Counted from the stretch's first letter, positions 9,029-19,328 are shown. The stretch: DNA of 41,598 bases from Magnetococcales bacterium DC0425bin3 (GCA_002753665.1 PEAP01000018.1:1-41598), one strand, 5' to 3'. The notes: generated by a model not told the origin, from the sequence alone. Translations and numbers: made by a program.

Positions 9029-9057
9029 ATTGGCATAAAGGATGCTGTTATGCCAAT
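9029..9057. promoter_or_regulatory. Inverted repeat with an embedded sigma-54-like promoter upstream of nifA
   Basis: ATTGGCATAA (9029-9038), a 9-base spacer and TTATGCCAAT (9048-9057) form a perfect 10-base inverted repeat. Within it TTGGCATAAAGGATGC (9030-9045) shows GG-N10-GC spacing, so it can be read as a plus-strand sigma-54 promoter for nifA. Its TGGCAT -24 is good but the ATGC -12 is weaker than TTGC. The dyad could equally be a repressor operator overlapping the promoter. No exact TGT-N10-ACA was found nearby. Confidence 0.5.
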
Positions 9058-9106
9058 CAGGCAGTCTTGTCCCAGGACCCACCGCGGGCAGGACCCGCGC
9101 CCCATT

Positions 9107-9166
9107 ACCGATGAAAGTCGCGGAGCGACTTTCATCGGTGGAGGGTGGAGGGAGGCCTCCCCCATC
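9107..9166 (+). repeat. Dispersed GGAGG palindromic repeat, full copy A
   Basis: The first part, 9107-9139, is a perfect palindrome: ACCGATGAAAGTCGC, loop GGA, then its exact complement (15-base stem). It is followed by GGAGGGTGGAGGGAGG and then CCTCCCCCATC, itself capable of a GGGAGGCCTCCC stem. This copy lies in the nifA 5' leader and ends 27 bases before the nifA start. The remaining part of the draT-nifA gap (8923-9028) shows nothing recognisable. Confidence 0.85.
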
Positions 9167-9193
9167 TATTCAAAATTACCGGGAGACCCATCC

Positions 9194-10777
<1,584 letters not shown>

Positions 10778-10784
10778 GATCACC

Positions 10785-10798
10785 CCCCTCCGGAGGGG
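10785..10798. terminator. Possible hairpin terminator after nifA
   Basis: CCCCTCCGGAGGGG is a perfect 14-base palindrome 7 bases after the nifA stop codon. There is no U-run behind it, so intrinsic termination is uncertain. It does separate nifA from the nifB promoter region. Confidence 0.4.
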
Positions 10799-10832
10799 CC
10801 GCTTGTCGGCTTTGCTGCAATGGGAGGGACAT

Positions 10833-10848
10833 TGTCGCAAACAGGACA
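10833..10848. promoter_or_regulatory. NifA upstream activator site for nifB
   Basis: TGTCGCAAACAGGACA is an exact TGT-N10-ACA match, 54 bases upstream of the -24 GG of the nifB promoter. The region between is AT-rich (AAACAATCAATAAAATCAAT), which would suit IHF-type bending, though no strict IHF site was scored. Confidence 0.7.
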
Positions 10849-10899
10849 AGGATCTTTCAAAAACAATCAATAAAATCAATTAACTGCAACAAAAACGCC

Positions 10900-10915
10900 T
10901 TGGCCTGGGCCTTGC
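10900..10915 (+). promoter_or_regulatory. Sigma-54 promoter of nifB operon
   Basis: TTGGCCTGGGCCTTGC has GG (10902-10903) and GC (10914-10915) separated by 10 bases, with a consensus TTGC at -12. It lies 68 bases before the nifB ATG. Confidence 0.8.
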
Positions 10916-10983
10916 GCTGGATTCCCTGTGAGGTCCCGCAGCGCGGGCTGGCGGTTTCAGGCAGGTTTCGAAAGGAATGTCCC

Positions 10984-12027
10984 ATGGACGACGAATCCTC
11001 TCCGGATGCCACCCGGCGGCCCAGCGCCGCCCATCCCTGCTATTCCCGGGAGGCCCATGGGCGCCATGCGCGCCTGCATCTGCCGGTGGCCCCGGCCTGC
11101 AACATCCAGTGCCACTACTGCCACCGACAGTTCGACTGCGCCAACGAGTCGCGCCCCGGGGTGGTTTCCCGGCTGCTGACCCCGGAACAGGCCCTGGACC
11201 GTGTGCTGCAGGTGCGACGCAAGATTCCGCAACTGTCCGTGGTGGGCTTTGCCGGCCCCGGCGATCCCCTGGCCAATCCGGAACGGCTGTTCGCCACCTG
11301 CCGGATGGTGCGCCAGGCCTGTCCCGAGCTGCAGCTCTGCCTGTCCACCAACGGGCTGCTGCTGCCGCGGTATGCCGACACCCTGGCGGAGCTGGGCGTG
11401 GGCCATGTCACCATCACCCTCAACGCGGTGGATCCGACCATCGGTGCGCGCATCCATCCCTGGGTGTTCTGGAAGCACCGGCGGCTGCGGGGGCGGGAGG
11501 CGGCCGCGGCGCTGCTGGAAAACCAATTGCTGGGGTTGGAGCGGCTGGTGGCCGACGGAGTCCTGGTCAAGATCAACTCGGTGCTGATTCCCGGCATCAA
11601 CGACCGCCATCTGGCCGACGTGCATTGGGTCATCACCGAGCGGGGGGCGTTGCTGCACAACATCCTGCCGCTGATCTCGCGGCCGGAGCATGGCACCTGC
11701 TTTGGCCTGACCGGCCAGCGGGAGCCCACCGCGGCGGAGCTGGAGGCCGTGCGGCGGGCCTGCGCCCAGGGCGCCGAGCTGATGACCCACTGCCGGCAAT
11801 GCCGGGCCGATGCCGTCGGCCTGCTGGATCAGGACCGGGCGGCGGAGTTCGTGCCCCTGACCGCGCCCCCCACCCTGACCCGACACGCCCTGCCCCCGCG
11901 GCGGGTGGTGCCGGACTCCATCGTGCTGGACCCCATCATGAGGAACCTGCCATGGCCCTGTCCATTGCCTGGCCCTGCACCGGCTGCACCGCCTGCCTCC
12001 CCCTGTGTCCCAATGCGGCCATCCTGA
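10984..12027 (+). CDS. nifB: Nitrogenase cofactor biosynthesis radical SAM protein NifB
   Basis: The 347-residue product has the radical-SAM motif CNIQCHYC (Cys39, Cys43, Cys46), followed by the NifB-typical [11 protein letters not shown]. Near the end is the conserved [19 protein letters not shown] segment. NifB makes NifB-co, the 8Fe-9S-C core of FeMo-co, from Fe-S clusters and SAM. This is the short form without a C-terminal NifX domain. The ATG at 10984 has an AAAGGA-like site upstream. The frame runs 76 bases into the following ferredoxin gene, giving NifB a Pro-rich tail ([18 protein letters not shown]) that is unlikely to be conserved. Confidence 0.96.
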   Translation: MDDESSPDATRRPSAAHPCYSREAHGRHARLHLPVAPACNIQCHYCHRQFDCANESRPGVVSRLLTPEQALDRVLQVRRKIPQLSVVGFAGPGDPLANPERLFATCRMVRQACPELQLCLSTNGLLLPRYADTLAELGVGHVTITLNAVDPTIGARIHPWVFWKHRRLRGREAAAALLENQLLGLERLVADGVLVKINSVLIPGINDRHLADVHWVITERGALLHNILPLISRPEHGTCFGLTGQREPTAAELEAVRRACAQGAELMTHCRQCRADAVGLLDQDRAAEFVPLTAPPTLTRHALPPRRVVPDSIVLDPIMRNLPWPCPLPGPAPAAPPASPCVPMRPS

Positions 12028-12275
12028 TCCAGGACCAGCCGCCGGGGCTGGGGATCGACCCCGGGCTGTGTACGGAATGCACCGACCTGTTCGCCGCGCC
12101 GCAGTGCGGAGAAATCTGCCCGGTGGAGGAAGCCCTGCTGGACGACGATGGCGTGCCCCTGCACCCCCTGGGCAGCCTGACCGGGGTGCCCGCCGCCCTG
12201 CGGCTGGACTGGTCGCGGCGGCGCAACGGCAGCAGCCACCCAGGCGTTGGCCGCCCGACGCTGCACGGCTGCTGA
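11952..12275 (+). CDS. nifB-linked 2[4Fe-4S] ferredoxin
   Basis: The 107-residue product has two cluster motifs: [12 protein letters not shown] near the N-terminus, and CTEC followed eight residues later by CGEICP. The long second loop is typical of ferredoxins encoded just after nifB (FdxN type), which are thought to feed electrons to NifB or nitrogenase (family knowledge). The basic tail after residue 75 is not conserved. The ATG at 11952 has AGGA upstream and lies 76 bases inside nifB in another frame. No other start could include the first cluster motif. Confidence 0.88.
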   Translation: MALSIAWPCTGCTACLPLCPNAAILIQDQPPGLGIDPGLCTECTDLFAAPQCGEICPVEEALLDDDGVPLHPLGSLTGVPAALRLDWSRRRNGSSHPGVGRPTLHGC

Positions 12276-12296
12276 CCGGCCCTGGGGAGAACGACC

Positions 12297-12875
12297 ATGA
12301 ATTCCCTGCTCCCGTTCGCCCATGGCCCGAACCATGACTGCCCGCCGGCCCGGAGCGAACCGGCGGTTCACCCGGTGACTGTCCGCTGCCTGCGCCAGAT
12401 GATCCTCTCCCGGGAGCAGGGCCGGGGCGCCATGCCGCCGCGGCTGGGGCTCGACCGGCCGGTGTTCGAGGGGGTGATGCAGCGGCATTTTCCCCGGGAG
12501 CGCTTCTGGCGGTCCCCCCGGGTGCTGCTGGGGGACGATCCCGGGGGCTCGTTGGAGGAGGAAGAACTGGACGATCTCCTGATGGCGCATCGTTCGGTGG
12601 ATGCGGCGACCGCCGCCTGGGTCGCCCGCATCATCCGGGTGGGATGCCAGGGCCGGAACCATTTGTGGGAGGACCTGGGGCTGTGGTCCCGGTCCGAACT
12701 GGGGGCTTTGCTGACCTGCAACTTCCATCCGCTGGTCAGGAAGAACCGGCTGGACATGAAATGGAAGAATTTCCTCTACAAGCAATTGTGCGAACGCTCC
12801 GGGCTGCGGACCTGCAAGGTCCCGAACTGCTGCCAATGCTCCGACTATCCGGCATGCTTTGGCCCCGAGGGCTGA
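12297..12875 (+). CDS. nifQ: NifQ, molybdenum donor for FeMo-co synthesis
   Basis: The 192-residue product ends with the NifQ signature C-x4-C-x2-C-x5-C (Cys173, 178, 181, 187 in CKVPNCCQCSDYPACFGPEG). This motif holds the Mo-Fe-S cluster that delivers Mo to NifE-NifN/NifH (family knowledge). Upstream, WVARIIRVGCQGRNHLWEDL and LTCNFHPLVRKNRLDMKWK are also NifQ-like. It starts 21 bases after the ferredoxin and overlaps the draG start, so it is inside the nifB operon. Confidence 0.93.
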   Translation: MNSLLPFAHGPNHDCPPARSEPAVHPVTVRCLRQMILSREQGRGAMPPRLGLDRPVFEGVMQRHFPRERFWRSPRVLLGDDPGGSLEEEELDDLLMAHRSVDAATAAWVARIIRVGCQGRNHLWEDLGLWSRSELGALLTCNFHPLVRKNRLDMKWKNFLYKQLCERSGLRTCKVPNCCQCSDYPACFGPEG

Positions 12876-13804
12876 CCGCCGTCTGGGCGGATCCGGGGTG
12901 GAGTCTCCTGCAGCAGAAGGCGGTGGCGGCCTACTGGGGCTTGGCGGTGGGCGACGCCCTGGGGGGCACGGTGGAGTTCCTGCTGCCTGCGGAGATCGCC
13001 CAGCGTTACGGCCGCCACGACTGCATGCGCGGCGGCGGCTGGCTGCATCTCAAGCCTGGCCAGGTGACTGACGACACCGAAATGGCCCTGGCCTTGGGGG
13101 AAGCCATCCTCGGCCGCCACGGCCAGGTGGACGCCTTGACCGTGGCGCAGCGCTTCGATGCCTGGCTGCACGGCAAGCCGGTGGATGTGGGCAACACCGT
13201 GCGGCGCGGCCTGGTGCAGTTCCGGGCCCACGGCACCCTGGAGATGCCGGAGGACGACTACGATGCCGGCAACGGCGCCTGCATGCGCACCCTGCCGGTG
13301 GCCCTGGCCACCTGGCGCAGCGATCCGGCGGTGATGATCCGGGCCTCCCGCACCCAGGCCCACATCACCCACAACAATCCCCTGTCCGACGCCGGCACCG
13401 AGTGCATCAACCGCATGATCGCCATCGCCCTGGCCCAGGGCAGCCGGCAGGAGATGCTCGACGGCCCGGTGGCCGACCTGATCCGGCGGTATCCGGTGTT
13501 CCAGTTCCGCCGCAAACGTCTACCGTCCAACCCGTCGCCCTATATTGTCGATACCCTGCGGGTGGTGCTGCAGGTGTTCTTCGACTCCAACTCCTTCGAG
13601 GAATGCCTGGTGGAGGTGGTCAACCGCGGCGGGGATGCCGACACCACCGGCGCCATCGCCGGCATGGTGGCCGGAGCCTTCCATGGCCTGGAGGACATCC
13701 CGAACCGCTGGTTGCGCCGTCTGGATCCCCACATCCGCGCCGCCTGCCGGCAGCAAGCCCTGGCGCTGATGGATCTCTCCCTGAGCGGTCGGGCCCGACA
13801 TTGA
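12854..13804 (+). CDS. draG: ADP-ribosyl-[dinitrogen reductase] glycohydrolase
   Basis: The 316-residue product is an ADP-ribosylglycohydrolase. Binuclear metal-site segments are visible as VTDDTEMALALGEAIL early on and DADTTGAIAGMVAGA near the C-terminus. DraG removes ADP-ribose from NifH and so restores activity, opposing DraT (family knowledge). The chosen ATG at 12854 overlaps nifQ by 22 bases and gives a family-like N-terminus (QQKAVAAYWGLAVGDALGG). Its ribosome site is poor, so translation may depend on coupling. draT lies over 4 kb away beside nifH, so the pair is split between two nif units, and draG would be induced with nifB. Confidence 0.92.
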   Translation: MLWPRGLTAVWADPGWSLLQQKAVAAYWGLAVGDALGGTVEFLLPAEIAQRYGRHDCMRGGGWLHLKPGQVTDDTEMALALGEAILGRHGQVDALTVAQRFDAWLHGKPVDVGNTVRRGLVQFRAHGTLEMPEDDYDAGNGACMRTLPVALATWRSDPAVMIRASRTQAHITHNNPLSDAGTECINRMIAIALAQGSRQEMLDGPVADLIRRYPVFQFRRKRLPSNPSPYIVDTLRVVLQVFFDSNSFEECLVEVVNRGGDADTTGAIAGMVAGAFHGLEDIPNRWLRRLDPHIRAACRQQALALMDLSLSGRARH

Positions 13805-13838
13805 CCAGCGGACCGTGCGACTCCTTTCCGAGCCGTTC

Positions 13839-15329
13839 TCACGATCCCACCTCCCGGGCGATGGACCGGCGCCATTCGGCCATGGCGATGGCCAACGAAC
13901 TCTCCAGCCACTCCTGAAAGCGGCTCTCGATGCTGTCCCTGGGTTCGGCATGGTTGAACTGGAAAAAATCGGGCGATGCCGGACGCAGATCGGTGGGATC
14001 CTGGCCCGATTGATCCTCACGGGGCACCCGGAACAGGGTAAAGCTCACAGCCGCCATGAGACCCTTGTGAACGGGTCCAAGGCCATGGAACGCCACCACG
14101 AACTGGAAATGGTTGATGCTCCGCAGGGTCAGGGAGGCCCATGAACAATATTTGGAGAAATTGGCGACGTATCGGTAACGCCCGGCCATGTCCCGGGCCT
14201 GATCCCGGAACCAATGCCGCCGCGGCGAGCCGTTGTCATCGGCATCGCAGCGGGCGGAATAATCCCGCTCCCCCGGGAGCGCCAATCCGGAAAGCTGCTG
14301 ATTCATCTTTTGAACCATGGTCTCCAGCCGTTGCACCGCCATTTCCCGCAGCTGATCCGCAGAATCGAACACCCGATCCATGCGACTGGTTTCGAGGTTG
14401 TGGTGGTCTCGCAGCAGCTGCAATCCCGACAGCAGGATTTCCTCGGCGTGACGGGCCTGCTGGACAGCCTGTTCAATGCCCAGCGCCGCCAGGATGGATT
14501 CCTTCTGGTTGCGGGCAAACAGGGTGCACAAGGGCTTGATGTCGCCTCGATCGGCGGACTCCAGCGCCAGGATGTAGGGTACACGCTCAGCGTCCCGGAT
14601 CACCAGCGGAAACAAGTCGTATTTCAGCAACACCACGCTGGCCAGCGCCCTGGCCACCCGCCTGTTGCCATCCTGGAACGGGTGAATTTGGATGAACCGG
14701 TGATGCAGAAACGCCGCCAAGACCTCGGGGGGCGCTTGGCGCGCCTCCCACTGCCGATACCAGGTCACCAGGTTGTCCATCTCTTGGGCAACATGTTCCG
14801 GTGGACAATAGAGGTGCATGCCTCCATCGGGACGCAATGGGTTGTTCGGCTGCTTCTTGTATTCTCCCTTGAGCAGTTCGATCCGCAGGGGGCGTCCGTC
14901 CGGGGTCTGGGCTTCGATGTGGTCCTGGTGGGCGGTCAGCTCGGCATGCAGGGCGCGGATGTAATGCTCCGACAGTGGCTGCACGCCCTTGACGAAGGCA
15001 AAGATCCCCTCGATCACGCTGCGCTGGTCGCGGATGATGGCGAAAACCCATTCGGCCGCGTCGCGGTCGAGGCCGCCCCGGTGGGCGATCAGACTGGCCT
15101 CGATCCCCTGTTCGATCAAGACCTCGGTAACCCCCCGATCCCAGGTGTACAGCCGTTCCACGATGCCGGTTTCAATGGCCCACTCCCGCTGCATCTTCCT
15201 GATGAACTCCTGGTATTCACCACTGTCCTGGAGCTGCCCCTTGCGCTCCCGCCAGATTTCCATCAGGGCACGCAGCTCTGCGCTTTCCAGGCCCGACATA
15301 TCGTCCAGGTTGGTGATGAATTCGTACAT
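13839..15329 (-). CDS. Fic-domain protein (probable AMP transferase)
   Basis: The 496-residue product has a Fic core motif HPFQDGNRR at residues 216-224, close to HPFx(D/E)GN(G/K)R but with Arg after GN. A preceding RSVIEG (103-108) resembles the class II inhibitory (S/T)xxxE(G/N) helix, with Arg in the first position. Fic enzymes usually transfer AMP from ATP to a target hydroxyl and are autoinhibited by that glutamate (family knowledge). Residues 250-496 match no domain I recognise. ATG 15329 is chosen because GTGGAG precedes it and the frame further upstream overlaps the nifE activator site. The gene is convergent with draG and divergent from nifE. Its target is unknown. Confidence 0.85.
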   Translation of the reverse strand: MYEFITNLDDMSGLESAELRALMEIWRERKGQLQDSGEYQEFIRKMQREWAIETGIVERLYTWDRGVTEVLIEQGIEASLIAHRGGLDRDAAEWVFAIIRDQRSVIEGIFAFVKGVQPLSEHYIRALHAELTAHQDHIEAQTPDGRPLRIELLKGEYKKQPNNPLRPDGGMHLYCPPEHVAQEMDNLVTWYRQWEARQAPPEVLAAFLHHRFIQIHPFQDGNRRVARALASVVLLKYDLFPLVIRDAERVPYILALESADRGDIKPLCTLFARNQKESILAALGIEQAVQQARHAEEILLSGLQLLRDHHNLETSRMDRVFDSADQLREMAVQRLETMVQKMNQQLSGLALPGERDYSARCDADDNGSPRRHWFRDQARDMAGRYRYVANFSKYCSWASLTLRSINHFQFVVAFHGLGPVHKGLMAAVSFTLFRVPREDQSGQDPTDLRPASPDFFQFNHAEPRDSIESRFQEWLESSLAIAMAEWRRSIAREVGS

Positions 15330-15372
15330 GCTGGCTCCACGGGAATGGGAAAGTAAAGTCACCGGAGGTCTT

Positions 15373-15388
15373 TGTTGCAAAGCCGACA
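15373..15388. promoter_or_regulatory. NifA upstream activator site for nifE
   Basis: TGTTGCAAAGCCGACA is an exact TGT-N10-ACA match. It lies about 74 bases upstream of the nifE -24 element and 44 bases upstream of the chosen fic start on the other strand. Confidence 0.68.
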
Positions 15389-15460
15389 ACATGCCCGTCA
15401 TTGGCGGGTTCACGACATCGGAATTTTCTAAATTAGCATTCTATTACAATACGTTGAATA

Positions 15461-15475
15461 TGGCATCCGGCTTGC
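15461..15475 (+). promoter_or_regulatory. Sigma-54 promoter of the nifENX operon
   Basis: TGGCATCCGGCTTGC has GG and GC separated by 10 bases and a consensus TTGC at -12. It lies 98 bases before the chosen nifE ATG. Confidence 0.82.
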
Positions 15476-15573
15476 GCTGTCAATGGGTGACGGCTGATGT
15501 CAGCCGCAACGCCACTGGCATCGGTCAGTTGGCGATGTCACGAGTCCCACCCTGGAGCGCCGCGGGCACGACC

Positions 15574-16965
15574 ATGAAAACCGCCGAAATCGCCGCCCTG
15601 CTGGATGAACCGGCCTGTGCCCACAACCGGGGGCCGAAGAGCGGCTGCGCCCGTCTGAAGCCGGGCGCCACCGCCGGAGGATGCAGTTTCGACGGCGCCC
15701 AGATCGTGTTGTTTCCCATCGCCGATGCCGCCCACATCGTCCATGGCCCCATCGCCTGCGCCGGTTCGTCCTGGAACGGCCGCGGCGCCCTCTCCTCGGG
15801 ACCGGATTTCCACCGGCTGGGCATGACCACCGACCTGACCGAACAGGATATCATCATGGGTCGGGGCGAGAAGCGGTTGCTGTTCGGCATCAAGCAGGCG
15901 GTGGAACGGTACCGGCCGGCGGCGGTGTTCGTCTACCAGACCTGCGTGCCGGCCGCCACCGGCGACGATCTGGCGACGGTCTGCCGCACCGCCGCGGAAG
16001 CCTGGGGCACGCCGGTCATCCCGGTGGACGCCGCCGGATTCTACGGCACCAAGAACCTGGGCAACCGCATCGCCGGGGAAACCCTGGTCCGCCATGTGGT
16101 GGGCACCCGGGAGCCGGCGTCGGTGCCGCCGGGGCTCTTTCCGCCCGAGGTCCGGGTCCACGACGTGGCCCTGATCGGAGAGTTCAACATCGCCGGGGAG
16201 TTCTGGCATGTACAGCCGCTGCTGGAGGAGCTGGGGCTGCGGATTCTCTGCACCCTGTCCGGCGACGCCCGCTTCGCCCAGGTGCAGACCCTGCACCGTT
16301 CCCGGGCCACCATGCTGGTCTGCTCCAAGGCGTTGATCAACGTCACCCGCCTGCTGCAGGAGCGGTACGGGACACCGTGGTTCGAGGGCAGTTTTTACGG
16401 CATCCGGGACACCTCCGCCGCCCTGCGGGAGTTTGCCCGCCTGCTGGACGACTTCGATCTCGCGGCCCGCACCGAGGCGTTGATCGCCCGGGAGGAAGCC
16501 GCCATCCGCCAAACCCTGGCCCCGCTGGCGGCCCGGTTGGCGGGCAAGCGGGTGCTGCTCTACACCGGCGGGGTGAAATCCTGGTCGGTGGTGTCGGCCC
16601 TGCAGGATCTGGGCATGGAGGTGGTGGCCACCGGCACCCGCAAGTCTACCGAGGGCGACAAGGCCCGCATCCGGGAGCTGATGGGCCGGGACGCCATCAT
16701 GATCGACGAGGGCAACCCCAAGGTGCTGGCCGGTCTGGCCGAGGCCCAGCGGGCCGACCTGATCATGGCCGGCGGCCGCAACATGTTCACCGCCCTGAAG
16801 AGCCGACTGCCGTTTCTGGACATCAACCAGGAACGGGAAGCCGCCTATGCCGGCTATCGCGGCATGGAGGTGCTGGCCCGGCAGCTCCTGGCGACCCTGG
16901 AAAGCCCGGTCTGGGCGGCGGTGCGGCAACCGGCCCCCTGGGAAACCGGCCCGAACGAAGGATAA
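15574..16965 (+). CDS. nifE: FeMo-co scaffold protein NifE
   Basis: The 463-residue product is a NifD paralogue starting [20 protein letters not shown], with the NifE cluster ligands in [11 protein letters not shown] (Cys37), [10 protein letters not shown] (Cys62) and [12 protein letters not shown]. With NifN it forms the scaffold on which NifB-co is converted to FeMo-co with Mo and homocitrate. [20 protein letters not shown] near the end is NifE-typical. ATG 15574 gives the best family start but has no strong ribosome site. An in-frame ATG at 15535 would add 13 residues. It is the first gene after the Fic insertion. Confidence 0.96.
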   Translation: MKTAEIAALLDEPACAHNRGPKSGCARLKPGATAGGCSFDGAQIVLFPIADAAHIVHGPIACAGSSWNGRGALSSGPDFHRLGMTTDLTEQDIIMGRGEKRLLFGIKQAVERYRPAAVFVYQTCVPAATGDDLATVCRTAAEAWGTPVIPVDAAGFYGTKNLGNRIAGETLVRHVVGTREPASVPPGLFPPEVRVHDVALIGEFNIAGEFWHVQPLLEELGLRILCTLSGDARFAQVQTLHRSRATMLVCSKALINVTRLLQERYGTPWFEGSFYGIRDTSAALREFARLLDDFDLAARTEALIAREEAAIRQTLAPLAARLAGKRVLLYTGGVKSWSVVSALQDLGMEVVATGTRKSTEGDKARIRELMGRDAIMIDEGNPKVLAGLAEAQRADLIMAGGRNMFTALKSRLPFLDINQEREAAYAGYRGMEVLARQLLATLESPVWAAVRQPAPWETGPNEG

Positions 16966-16969
16966 CATC

Positions 16970-18325
16970 ATGGCCATTCTGTACCAGCGCAAAAAGGCTT
17001 TGGCGGTGCGGCCGGTGAAGTCCAGCCAGCCGGTAGGGGCGGCCCTGGCGTTCCAGGGCATGGACCGGGCCATTCCCCTGCTCCATGGCTCCCAGGGCTG
17101 CACCGCGTTCGCCAAGGTGTTCTTCGTGCGCCATTTCCGCGAGCCCATTCCCCTCCAGACCACCGCCATGGACCAGGTCAGCACCGTGATGGGCGGGGAC
17201 GACAACATCCTGGAGGCCCTGAAGACCATCTCCAGCGGCAGCCGCCCCGGGATGATCGGCCTGATCACCACCGGCCTGACCGAGATCCAGGGCAGCGACA
17301 TCCGTCGGGTGGTGAAGACGTTTCGGGAGCAGGCGCCGACCGCCACGGACGTGGTGCCGGTGGCCTGTCCGGACTTCACCGGCTGTCTGGAAACCGGCTA
17401 TGCCCGGGCGGTCGAGGCCATGATCGACACCCTGGTGGCGGAGAGCGGCCCCCGGGAGTCCACCGACGGTCCGCCCCGGGTCACCCTGCTGCCCGGCGCC
17501 CATCTGACCCCCGGGGACGTGGAGGCGCTCAAGGAGATGGTGGCGGCGTTCGGCCTGCAGCCGGTGGCGGTGCCGGATCTCTCCCTGTCCCTGGACGGCC
17601 ATCTGGAACCCGGCCCCCTGACGCCCCTGTCGCCCGGCGGCACCCCTGCGGCCGCCGTGCGGGACCTGGCCACGGCCCGGGCGACCCTGGTGTTCGGCGA
17701 CGCCCTGGGACCGGCGGCGGATCTGCTGCGCCGGCGCACCGGGGTGGCGGATTACCGTTTTCCCGCCGCCATGGGGCTCAAGGCCACCGACCGGCTGCTG
17801 ACCGTGCTGGGCGACATCAGCGGCCAACCGGTGCCGGAATCCCTGCGTCGGGACCGGCAGCGCCTGCTGGACGCCATGCTGGACACCCACTTTTTCCTGA
17901 CCCACAAACGGGTGGGACTGGCTGGGGATCCGGATTTTCTGCTGGGCTGGCGCGCCCTCCTCGGGGAGATGGGCCTGGAGACCCCGGCGGTGGTGGCCTC
18001 CATGGGCGGGGAAGCGCTGCTGGGGAGCGATTTCGGGGCCATCCAGATCGGTGATCTGGAGGATCTGGAGGACCTGGCGGTGCGCCACGGCGTCGATCTC
18101 CTGCTGGGCAACTCCCATGTGGCGGAGCTGGCGGAACGCCTGGATCGGCCGGTGCTGCGCTGCGGCTACCCGGTCCATGACCGCCTGGGGATGCCCCTGC
18201 GCAGCTGGGTGGGCTACCGGGGCGGCTGGCTGGTGCTGTTCGACCTGGTCAACACCCTCACGGCCCATGATCGCCAGCGCGTGGCACCCTATCGTTCGGT
18301 GTTCCCGCTGGCTGCGGCCGTCTGA
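16970..18325 (+). CDS. nifN: FeMo-co scaffold protein NifN
   Basis: The 451-residue product is a NifK paralogue beginning MAILYQRKKALAVRPVKSSQ. It contains LLHGSQGCTAFAKVFFVRHF and the NifN-typical VPVACPDFTGCLETGYARAV and FDLVNTLTAH. It completes the NifEN scaffold. The start lies 4 bases after the nifE stop with AAGGAT upstream, so the two are translationally coupled. Length and motifs are normal. Confidence 0.96.
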   Translation: MAILYQRKKALAVRPVKSSQPVGAALAFQGMDRAIPLLHGSQGCTAFAKVFFVRHFREPIPLQTTAMDQVSTVMGGDDNILEALKTISSGSRPGMIGLITTGLTEIQGSDIRRVVKTFREQAPTATDVVPVACPDFTGCLETGYARAVEAMIDTLVAESGPRESTDGPPRVTLLPGAHLTPGDVEALKEMVAAFGLQPVAVPDLSLSLDGHLEPGPLTPLSPGGTPAAAVRDLATARATLVFGDALGPAADLLRRRTGVADYRFPAAMGLKATDRLLTVLGDISGQPVPESLRRDRQRLLDAMLDTHFFLTHKRVGLAGDPDFLLGWRALLGEMGLETPAVVASMGGEALLGSDFGAIQIGDLEDLEDLAVRHGVDLLLGNSHVAELAERLDRPVLRCGYPVHDRLGMPLRSWVGYRGGWLVLFDLVNTLTAHDRQRVAPYRSVFPLAAAV

Positions 18326-18335
18326 GCCGAACGCC

Positions 18336-18824
18336 ATGCCCACTTCCGCCCTGCGCCTGCAGCTGGTCCAGCGTCCGCCGGATGGCCTGAGCGAGGAGGT
18401 GCGCCGGGTGGCGTTCGCCACCAGCGATCTGCGCCATGTCGACCAGCATTTCGGCGCCACCCTGGGCATGGCCATCTACGAGATTCACCGGCTGGGGAGC
18501 CGGCTGGTGGAAGCGGCCCGTTTTCAGCCGGCGGCACGGGATGGTCTGGATGACAAACTGCGGCCGCGTCTGGACAGCGTGGCCGCCTGTTGCCTGGTGT
18601 TCTGCAATGCGGTGGGCGGCTCCGCCCTGCGCCAACTGCTGCTCCGCGGCGTGCGTCCGGTGCGGGTGGACCCCGGCACCGCCATCGGCGGCCTGGTCAA
18701 CGACCTCGGCGCCGCCATGGCCCAGGGCCGGGAATTCAATCCCTACGCTTTCCTGGAGCGCCGCGTCCGGCCCCGGGACGCGGGGCGGATGCAAGCGTTG
18801 TTGACGGAAACCTGGGAGGAATGA
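18336..18824 (+). CDS. nifX: NifX, FeMo-co precursor carrier
   Basis: The 162-residue product is a single NifX domain: VAFATSDLRHVDQHFGAT (cofactor-binding family signature) near residues 27-44 and ACCLVFCNAVGGSALRQLLL in the middle. NifX binds NifB-co or VK-cluster and shuttles it to or from NifEN (family knowledge). It follows nifN by 10 bases. Unlike the 222-residue protein behind nifT, it lacks the NafY-type helical N-domain. Confidence 0.94.
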   Translation: MPTSALRLQLVQRPPDGLSEEVRRVAFATSDLRHVDQHFGATLGMAIYEIHRLGSRLVEAARFQPAARDGLDDKLRPRLDSVAACCLVFCNAVGGSALRQLLLRGVRPVRVDPGTAIGGLVNDLGAAMAQGREFNPYAFLERRVRPRDAGRMQALLTETWEE

Positions 18825-18866
18825 TCCGGCCCGTACAGGACGGGCCAACGAGCGAGGAGAATCGCC

Positions 18867-19328
18867 ATGGCCGTAACCGTGACGGATGAAGCCATCTATC
18901 AATCGGATTTCATCCGGGAGCTGGTCAAGCAGATGCGCGCCCTGGACACCTACGGCGTGCGGGACAAGAGCACACCCCAGGCGCTGGTGCAGCCGTTCAT
19001 CGTCAGCGCCACGGACCGCCAGTCCCTGTCCGTCGCCGGCGATCCGGGACCCGAGGTGCTGGCGCGGCTGGTGGGTTTCTTCAACACCATCGCCCTGCTG
19101 ATCGAAAAGGAATGCGGCCTGGCGGCCAAGCTGTTCCTGAACATCGATGGCGCCGGGGCTGGCACGGCCCTGGTGGTGGTGGGCAAACTGGTGGTGACCG
19201 AGAAGTCCTTGAGCGGCGTCCAGGGGTTCGGCTTCGAATCGCTGTCGCGCATGAAGGACGAGGCCGACAAGCTGCTGAGCGTGGCCCTGAACCTGATCGG
19301 CAAATATTCGGACGTGGCCGGGATGTAG
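18867..19328 (+). CDS. NifX-associated nitrogen fixation protein (DUF269)
   Basis: The 153-residue product matches the DUF269 NifX-associated family: FIRELVKQMRALDTYGVRDK near the N-terminus and LVVVGKLVVTEKSLSGVQGF in the second half. The gene almost always follows nifX in diazotrophs. A molecular role is not established, though placement suggests FeMo-co assembly. A GAGGAG-like site precedes ATG 18867, 42 bases after nifX. Confidence 0.92.
   Translation: MAVTVTDEAIYQSDFIRELVKQMRALDTYGVRDKSTPQALVQPFIVSATDRQSLSVAGDPGPEVLARLVGFFNTIALLIEKECGLAAKLFLNIDGAGAGTALVVVGKLVVTEKSLSGVQGFGFESLSRMKDEADKLLSVALNLIGKYSDVAGM

Noticed and set aside
8936-9193. Upstream extension of nifA by 86 codons
   Set aside because: The extension translates the palindromic repeat and lacks NifA similarity; GGGAG precedes ATG 9194.
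15330-15413. Upstream extension of the fic gene to an ATG at 15413
   Set aside because: It has no ribosome site and overlaps the nifE NifA-binding site; ATG 15329 has GTGGAG before it.
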